From NCBI RefSeq assembly GCF_023230885.1, contig NZ_JALNWM010000187.1:1-7076 (forward strand): a stretch of DNA of 7,076 nt, in the 5' to 3' direction. Each line of letters opens with the position of its first letter. Within the stretch, counting starts at the first letter, position 1. Position numbers and translations under genes: made by a program. The notes under the pieces are model-generated. The model saw only the letters and a list, made by a program, of their open reading frames with translations. It made no database searches and had not been told where the DNA came from. The DNA is from Desulfocurvus sp. Its GTDB lineage: Bacteria; Desulfobacterota; Desulfovibrionia; Desulfovibrionales; Desulfovibrionaceae. Positions 5,473 through 7,076 of the stretch are shown piece by piece.

Positions 5473-6762
5473 ATGCGTTTCGCCGTCTGGCTTGGCACCT
5501 TCCTGCTCCTTGCCCTGCTGACCCTCGCCACCCCGCCCCTGCTGGCCACCCAGGACGACCCCTACGCCGCCCTGGGCCGCTTCAGCGACGTGCTCGACCT
5601 GGTGGAGAAGAACTATGTGCACGAGGTCAGCCGCGACGAGCTGGTCAACGGCGCCATAAAGGGCATGCTCGAACAGCTCGACCCGCATTCCACCTACATG
5701 GACGCCGAGGAATTCCAGGAGATGCAGATCCGCACCACCGGCGAGTTCGGCGGCATCGGCATCGAAATCACCCTGCGCGACGGCCGCCTGACGGTCATCT
5801 CGCCCATCGAGGACACCCCGGCCTTCGAGGCAGGGCTCAAGTCCGGCGACATCATCCTCGAAATCGACGGCCAAAACACCCAGGACATCTCCCTGCTCGA
5901 AGCCGTGAACAAGATCCGCGGCCCCAAGGGCTCCACCGTGGAGCTGACCCTGATCCACCAGGGCGACACCAAGCCCTACACCGTGTCCATCAAGCGCGCC
6001 ACCATCCCCATCCGCGGGGCCAAGAGCAACGAGCTCGAACCCGGCTACCTCTACCTGCGCCTGATGAGCTTCAACGAGAACACCACCAAGGAGATGCGCG
6101 ACGCCATCTCCGACTACACCAGGGACAACGCCCTCAAGGGCATCGTCCTCGACATGCGCGGCAACCCCGGCGGCCTGCTCAACCAGGCCGTGGCCGTGGC
6201 CGACACCTTCCTGTCCGGCGGCAACATCGTCTACATCAAGGGCCGCGACGACGCCTCGCGCGAGGACTTCAACGCCCGGCCCTCGGCCTCCGACGTGACC
6301 GCGCCCCTGGTCGTGCTCATCAACGCGGGCTCGGCCTCGGCCTCGGAGATCGTCGCCGGAGCCCTGCAGGACCGCAAGCGCGCCCTGATCCTGGGCGAGC
6401 CCAGCTTCGGCAAGGCCACCGTGCAGACCATCATCCCCCTGGCCGACGGCTCGGGCATCAAGCTGACCAAGGCCCTCTACTACACGCCCAACGGCCGCTC
6501 CATCCAGGCCGAGGGCATCGTGCCCGACATCGCCGTGCCCTTCGAGGAGCCCGCCGAGGGCAAGGACAACGGCGGCCCCGTGCTGCGCGAAAAGGACATG
6601 CGCGGGCACATCGAGGTCGCGCCCCAGAAGGGCGGCAAGGCCGGGGCGCCCAAGGTTTCCGACGAAATGCGCGTGCGCCTGGAGCGCGACAACCAGCTGC
6701 GCATGGCCCTGCAGTTCGTGAAGAAGCTGCCCGAACTGGGCCTGATCGGCGCGGGCAAGTAG
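5473..6762 (+). CDS. ctpA: Carboxyl-terminal processing protease CtpA (S41 family)
   Basis: This 429-residue serine protease should act in the periplasm, trimming or degrading envelope proteins from their C-termini. Residues 1-25 form a signal peptide or anchor (cleavage plausible after LLA). An N-terminal helical part includes LDPHSTYM (69-76). A PDZ domain follows at about 88-172, with the GIGIEI strand and GLKSGDIILEIDG (121-133). The S41 catalytic core comprises LDMRGNPGGLL (226-236), NAGSASASEIVAGALQD with the nucleophile most likely Ser289, and GEPSFGKATVQ with the general-base Lys314. The serine-lysine dyad is intact and the length is normal. The C-terminal tail (about 360-429) is charged and less conserved. 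It follows envC by 69 bases and may share its transcript. A link with EnvC in peptidoglycan remodelling is plausible, since Ctp proteases control murein hydrolases in several bacteria, but is not shown here. Confidence 0.96.
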   Translation: MRFAVWLGTFLLLALLTLATPPLLATQDDPYAALGRFSDVLDLVEKNYVHEVSRDELVNGAIKGMLEQLDPHSTYMDAEEFQEMQIRTTGEFGGIGIEITLRDGRLTVISPIEDTPAFEAGLKSGDIILEIDGQNTQDISLLEAVNKIRGPKGSTVELTLIHQGDTKPYTVSIKRATIPIRGAKSNELEPGYLYLRLMSFNENTTKEMRDAISDYTRDNALKGIVLDMRGNPGGLLNQAVAVADTFLSGGNIVYIKGRDDASREDFNARPSASDVTAPLVVLINAGSASASEIVAGALQDRKRALILGEPSFGKATVQTIIPLADGSGIKLTKALYYTPNGRSIQAEGIVPDIAVPFEEPAEGKDNGGPVLREKDMRGHIEVAPQKGGKAGAPKVSDEMRVRLERDNQLRMALQFVKKLPELGLIGAGK

Positions 6763-6763
6763 C

Positions 6764-6782
6764 GCCCGGCCGGCGGCCGGGC
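6764..6782 (+). other. Hairpin between ctpA and the next gene
   Basis: GCCCGGCC (6764-6771) pairs perfectly with GGCCGGGC (6775-6782) over a GGC loop, starting two bases after the ctpA stop. There is no T-run, and the AGGA (6784-6787) that probably serves the next gene follows directly. It looks more like a 3'-end protector or translational modulator inside an operon than a terminator. Confidence 0.45.
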
Positions 6783-6798
6783 CAGGACGCCACCCGCC

Positions 6799-7076
6799 AT
6801 GAACGACAACACGAGCGACATCCGCCCCGTCGGCGCCGGCCACGAGCCCGGCGCCGACGGCGGCGCGCCCGCCCCCGAGCCGGGCCAGGCGCCCCCGCAG
6901 GGCCGGGCGGGCGCCCTGGGCGCCCTGCGCCGCGTGCCCCTGTGGGCCTGGGCCTCGGGGCTGGGCGTCCTGCTGGCCGCCGCCGTCGTCGTCGCCGTCC
7001 TGGGCGGCGGCCCCGGGCCGACCACGCCCCGGGGCGCCCCCCCCGCCGGGCAGCAAAACGCCACGCAACCCGCGGC
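6799..7076 (+). CDS. Membrane-anchored protein, N-terminal part (probable YibQ-type divergent polysaccharide deacetylase)
   Basis: The frame starts at ATG 6799, 36 bases after ctpA, with AGGA 11 bases upstream, and stays open to the window end (92 codons). Residues 1-46 are a low-complexity Gly/Ala/Pro-rich cytoplasmic segment with acidic residues. One hydrophobic helix (about 48-68, LWAWASGLGVLLAAAVVVAV) is preceded by Arg44-Arg45, which suggests an N-in signal anchor. A Pro/Gly-rich linker begins after it, so the bulk would lie in the periplasm. The visible part has no catalytic motif. The YibQ-type identity rests on gene order: envC is followed by yibQ in E. coli, and related genes commonly follow envC-ctpA in Desulfovibrio-type genomes, as I recall. 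Other single-pass envelope proteins remain possible. The coding call is good; the functional call is tentative. Confidence 0.6.
   Translation, partial: MNDNTSDIRPVGAGHEPGADGGAPAPEPGQAPPQGRAGALGALRRVPLWAWASGLGVLLAAAVVVAVLGGGPGPTTPRGAPPAGQQNATQPA

Noticed and set aside
6331..6347. A short tandem repeat (TCGGCC units) inside ctpA, a possible slippage or phase-variation site.
   Set aside because: It encodes the conserved SASASE catalytic block; a six-base unit repeated about 2.5 times does not shift frame and is explained by the protein sequence and codon preference.
4129..7068. A 979-codon open frame on the - strand, antisense to envC, ctpA and the last gene.
   Set aside because: The predicted protein is low-complexity Gly/Ala/His/Gln/Val-rich sequence without any recognisable domain. 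Long stop-free antisense frames are expected when the true genes have G or C at nearly every third position, and the + strand genes have clear family motifs.

Overview
The window is very GC-rich, with G or C in nearly every third codon position, and it is tightly packed with bacterial cell-envelope genes. Two things point to a high-GC sulfate reducer of the Desulfovibrio group (Desulfovibrionaceae). One is a PglB-type bacterial oligosaccharyltransferase. The other is the run of an endonuclease III-like glycosylase, an EnvC-type LytM protein, a carboxyl-terminal protease and a probable YibQ-type protein. The assignment is an inference from gene content and composition; there is no rRNA or other phylogenetic marker here. 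I saw no tRNA, rRNA, CRISPR array, insertion sequence or phage gene.

Layout. Bases 1-159 are the 3' end of a STAS-domain (anti-anti-sigma-like) gene. A 230-base gap follows, with a clear intrinsic terminator at 306-331. murI (glutamate racemase, 390-1229, +) comes next and converges on pglB (oligosaccharyltransferase, 1309-3513, -). The 79 bases between them hold a perfect 17-bp-stem hairpin that probably ends transcription from both sides. pglB is divergent from a second + strand group across a 121-base intergenic region that carries an operator-like inverted repeat and a weak promoter candidate.

The second + group is probably one operon: an endonuclease III/MagIII-like DNA glycosylase (3635-4288), envC (4288-5403, sharing one base with the gene before it), ctpA (5473-6762, strong ribosome binding site), and the first 92 codons of a membrane-anchored protein (6799 to the window end). 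By gene order and architecture the last is most likely a YibQ-type divergent polysaccharide deacetylase.

How the genes fit together. Most act on the envelope. MurI supplies D-glutamate for peptidoglycan. EnvC is a catalytically dead LytM protein expected to activate a peptidoglycan amidase during cell separation. CtpA is a periplasmic processing protease, and YibQ-type genes sit next to envC in many proteobacteria. PglB would N-glycosylate exported proteins, but no glycan-building genes are in view. The DNA glycosylase is the functional outsider in its operon.

Most notable points: the glycosylase lacks both the catalytic lysine of endonuclease III and the fourth cysteine of the iron-sulfur loop; the PglB keeps its complete catalytic set although it is an orphan; and a short patch of rare, AT-rich codons lies at the end of envC. 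I found no convincing wholly new multi-gene system.
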